Shown here: one piece after another, positions 61,845 to 63,419 of the stretch
Numbering within the stretch: position 1 is the stretch's first letter
How the letters are laid out: each line of letters opens with the position of its first letter
NCBI GenBank assembly: GCA_947456625.1
Contig: CANGQJ010000013.1
Location: 1 to 63,419, forward strand
DNA length: 63,419 nucleotides
Source: Bacteroidota bacterium
GTDB lineage: Bacteria; Bacteroidota; Bacteroidia; Chitinophagales; Chitinophagaceae
Direction of reading: 5' to 3'
Notes under the pieces: generated by a model
What the model was told of the DNA's origin: nothing
The model's input: only the letters and a program-made list of their open reading frames with translations
Databases searched by the model: none
Program-made: the position numbers and the translations under genes

Positions 61845-63200
61845 ATGTATACTTTAGCAGCAATTGATTTTGCATCAGTGGGTGTGAAAATGGCGCAATT
61901 TATTTTATCATTTTCTATTTTAGTAGTCCTTCATGAATTAGGACATTTTATACCTGCTCGTTTGTTCAAAACTAGAGTAGAAAAATTTTATTTATTTTTT
62001 AATCCAGGGTTTAGTCTTTGGAAAAAGAAAATTGGCGAAACCGAATACGGCATTGGTTGGATTCCATTTGGAGGTTATGTGAAAATTGCTGGTATGGTGG
62101 ACGAGAGTATGGATACCGAACAGTTAAATAAGGCGCCAGAAAGTTGGGAGTTAAGGTCCAAGCCGGCGTATCAACGTTTAATTGTAATGCTAGGCGGTGT
62201 TATTGTAAATATTATTTTAGCCATTGTTATTTTTATTGGTATTACTTGGCATTGGGGGGAGGAATATTTGCCTGCTAAAAATGTAGTATATGGTGTACAT
62301 GCAAGTGAATTGGCAAAATCGGTAGGCGTGAAGGATGGGGATATAATTTTTTCACTTGACAATAAAGCGTTAATTAATTTTGAGCAATTGGAATCTAAAT
62401 TAGTTTTAGAAAATCCAAAAACAATGCAATTGCAAAGAGGGGATAGTTTGGTATCATTAAATATACCTGCAAGTTTATCTGCTTCCTTAGCAAAAATTAA
62501 AAAATCAACTCCTTTTGTAACCCCACGTTTTCCTGTCATAGTAGATTCGGTTAGTAAAGCAGCTGTAACGCTTAGTGGTACTGAATTTCAAAAGGGGGAT
62601 ACTTTATTAATGATCAATAATTTTTCGGTGCAATACCGTTATGAATTTGAAGCATTAAAAAAACAATTGGCCGATTCTACCGTAATAGTTACAGCTAAGC
62701 GCGGTAACGATACTGTAAAAGTAAAAGCATTAGTGAGTGCTTCTGGTCAATTAGGATTATTTTTAAAACTACCTTACGATATTTTCAAAACAGTTCATAC
62801 TAATTATAGTTTTGTCGAATCTATTCCTCAAGGGGTAGAGCGCTGCTACACTACACTTGATAATTACATACAAGGTATAAAGCAAATATTTACGGGTAAG
62901 GTAAATGCAAACGAATCCCTTGGAAGTTTAATAAGTATTGGCAATACTTTTCCAGCGCAGTGGGATTGGTATAAATTTTGGACATTAACGGCTGTATTTT
63001 CTATCATACTTGCCTTTATGAATGTACTTCCTATTCCTGCTTTGGATGGCGGTCATGCACTATTTATTTTATTTGAAATGATCACTGGCCGCAAACCAAG
63101 TGATAAATTTATGGAGTACGCACAAATAGTGGGTATGATTATCATGTTTGGCCTTATGTTTTATGCCTTAGGCTTGGATGTATGGCGTTTGTTTAAATAG
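61845..63200 (+). CDS. rseP: Site-2 protease RseP
   Basis: 451 residues, four transmembrane segments. The zinc site HELGHF (HExxH) is in the first helix (VVLHELGHFIPARLF) and the third ligand in PALDGGHALFILFEM (LDG motif). A PDZ region lies around residues 135-210 and probably a second at 225-305 (SGTEFQKGDTLLMINN). It cleaves transmembrane anti-sigma factors or signal peptides within the inner membrane in response to envelope stress. It directly follows dxr, suggesting co-transcription. tmRNA begins 71 bases downstream. Confidence 0.97.
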   Translation: MYTLAAIDFASVGVKMAQFILSFSILVVLHELGHFIPARLFKTRVEKFYLFFNPGFSLWKKKIGETEYGIGWIPFGGYVKIAGMVDESMDTEQLNKAPESWELRSKPAYQRLIVMLGGVIVNIILAIVIFIGITWHWGEEYLPAKNVVYGVHASELAKSVGVKDGDIIFSLDNKALINFEQLESKLVLENPKTMQLQRGDSLVSLNIPASLSASLAKIKKSTPFVTPRFPVIVDSVSKAAVTLSGTEFQKGDTLLMINNFSVQYRYEFEALKKQLADSTVIVTAKRGNDTVKVKALVSASGQLGLFLKLPYDIFKTVHTNYSFVESIPQGVERCYTTLDNYIQGIKQIFTGKVNANESLGSLISIGNTFPAQWDWYKFWTLTAVFSIILAFMNVLPIPALDGGHALFILFEMITGRKPSDKFMEYAQIVGMIIMFGLMFYALGLDVWRLFK

Positions 63201-63271
63201 ATGTTGGGGATTGACCAAATAAATCGTAATTTTACAGGTTCTTATTAAGTTTTACCTTACTAATAGGCTAT

Positions 63272-63419
63272 GGGGTCGTATGGTTTTGACAGCAAGCGTA
63301 GCGGTTGGGGTAAGCATGCAGTGCGTTGGATAATTAGCACTTAAATCTGAATATCAAAACAACAAACGGCGAAACAAACTACGCCATGGCTGCTTAATTC
63401 AGTGAATTAACTTCCATTA
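63272..63419 (+). ncRNA. ssrA: Transfer-messenger RNA (5' part, cut by window end)
   Basis: It starts GGGGTCGTATGGTTTTGACA, the tmRNA tRNA-like 5' end, followed by a pseudoknot-type region and a short open frame. The frame reads GGC GAA ACA AAC TAC GCC ATG GCT GCT TAA at 63368-63397, giving the degradation tag GETNYAMAA; AAC ahead of it may be the resume codon. YAMAA ends occur in tags of this phylum and are recognised by ClpXP-type proteases. The 3' tRNA-like half lies outside the window. Together with SmpB it rescues stalled ribosomes. Confidence 0.93.

Noticed and set aside
62171..62539. 122-codon open frame antisense to rseP
   Set aside because: It lies fully inside the conserved rseP reading frame and has no family features.

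Overview
The window is a chromosomal segment of a low-GC member of the Bacteroidota, most likely order Chitinophagales, family Chitinophagaceae (inference). The signs are a SusC/SusD-type outer-membrane pair, many secreted proteins with Sec or lipoprotein signals, promoter-like TAnnTTTG boxes in place of E. coli type -10 elements, few Shine-Dalgarno sequences, a long acidic/Lys-Ala tail on bL17, a TamB-like giant, a C-minus bL36 and a tmRNA whose tag reads GETNYAMAA. No phage, IS element or CRISPR array was seen. Most of the window is core chromosome, with accessory envelope and secretion functions between the housekeeping blocks.

Layout. 1-6.9 kb (minus strand): partial SusD-like lipoprotein, SusC-like TonB receptor, DeoR-type regulator, an apparently exported class V aminotransferase, and a CBM9-like lipoprotein with a 30-bp coding minisatellite. 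7.0-12.7 kb (plus): a GT-C-like membrane protein, a trimodular GH18 + NodB deacetylase + processive GT2 protein (exopolysaccharide synthesis/modification), and a small ferric-reductase-like haem membrane protein. 12.7-20.4 kb: two very large secreted Asp-box/VPS10-type beta-propeller proteins enclosing a secreted protein with internal duplication and an NTF2-like lipoprotein. 20.4-22.1 kb: half-size MFS protein, outer-membrane barrel protein and tRNA-Asp. 22.2-34.9 kb: housekeeping genes accA, dapA, mutS, a SpoU methyltransferase, a UbiA/MqnP-like prenyltransferase, ruvX, def, a GCS2-type carboxylate-amine ligase, phoH, rpe, and a PD40 propeller protein.

35.0-38.9 kb is the alpha ribosomal-protein cluster infA-rpmJ-rpsM-rpsK-rpsD-rpoA-rplQ. 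It is cut off from the spc cluster, starts from its own promoter, and has unusually long gaps with hairpins between its genes. Then come carA, aroQ and a GT39-like mannosyltransferase-type protein. 42.1-58.0 kb (mixed strands): TamB-like protein, gamma-glutamyltransferase, a secreted M14 carboxypeptidase and a secreted PIG-L deacetylase that share the same kind of C-terminal Rossmann-like domain, an APC permease, a cytoplasmic GH13 amylase, and a PolX whose polymerase active site looks dead while its PHP nuclease is intact. 58.1-63.4 kb: Lys/Ala repeat histone-H1-like protein, rpmA, rplU, a GH3-family acyl-adenylating enzyme, dxr, rseP, and the 5' part of ssrA (tmRNA) at the window edge.

I found no clearly new defence or mobile system. 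The best candidates for something undescribed are the linked M14/PIG-L pair with a common C-terminal domain, the Asp-box protein cluster with its duplicated small secreted protein, the hairpin-bearing gaps of the alpha operon, and the PolX lineage that lost its polymerase residues. No searches could be run; all family calls rest on motifs read by eye.
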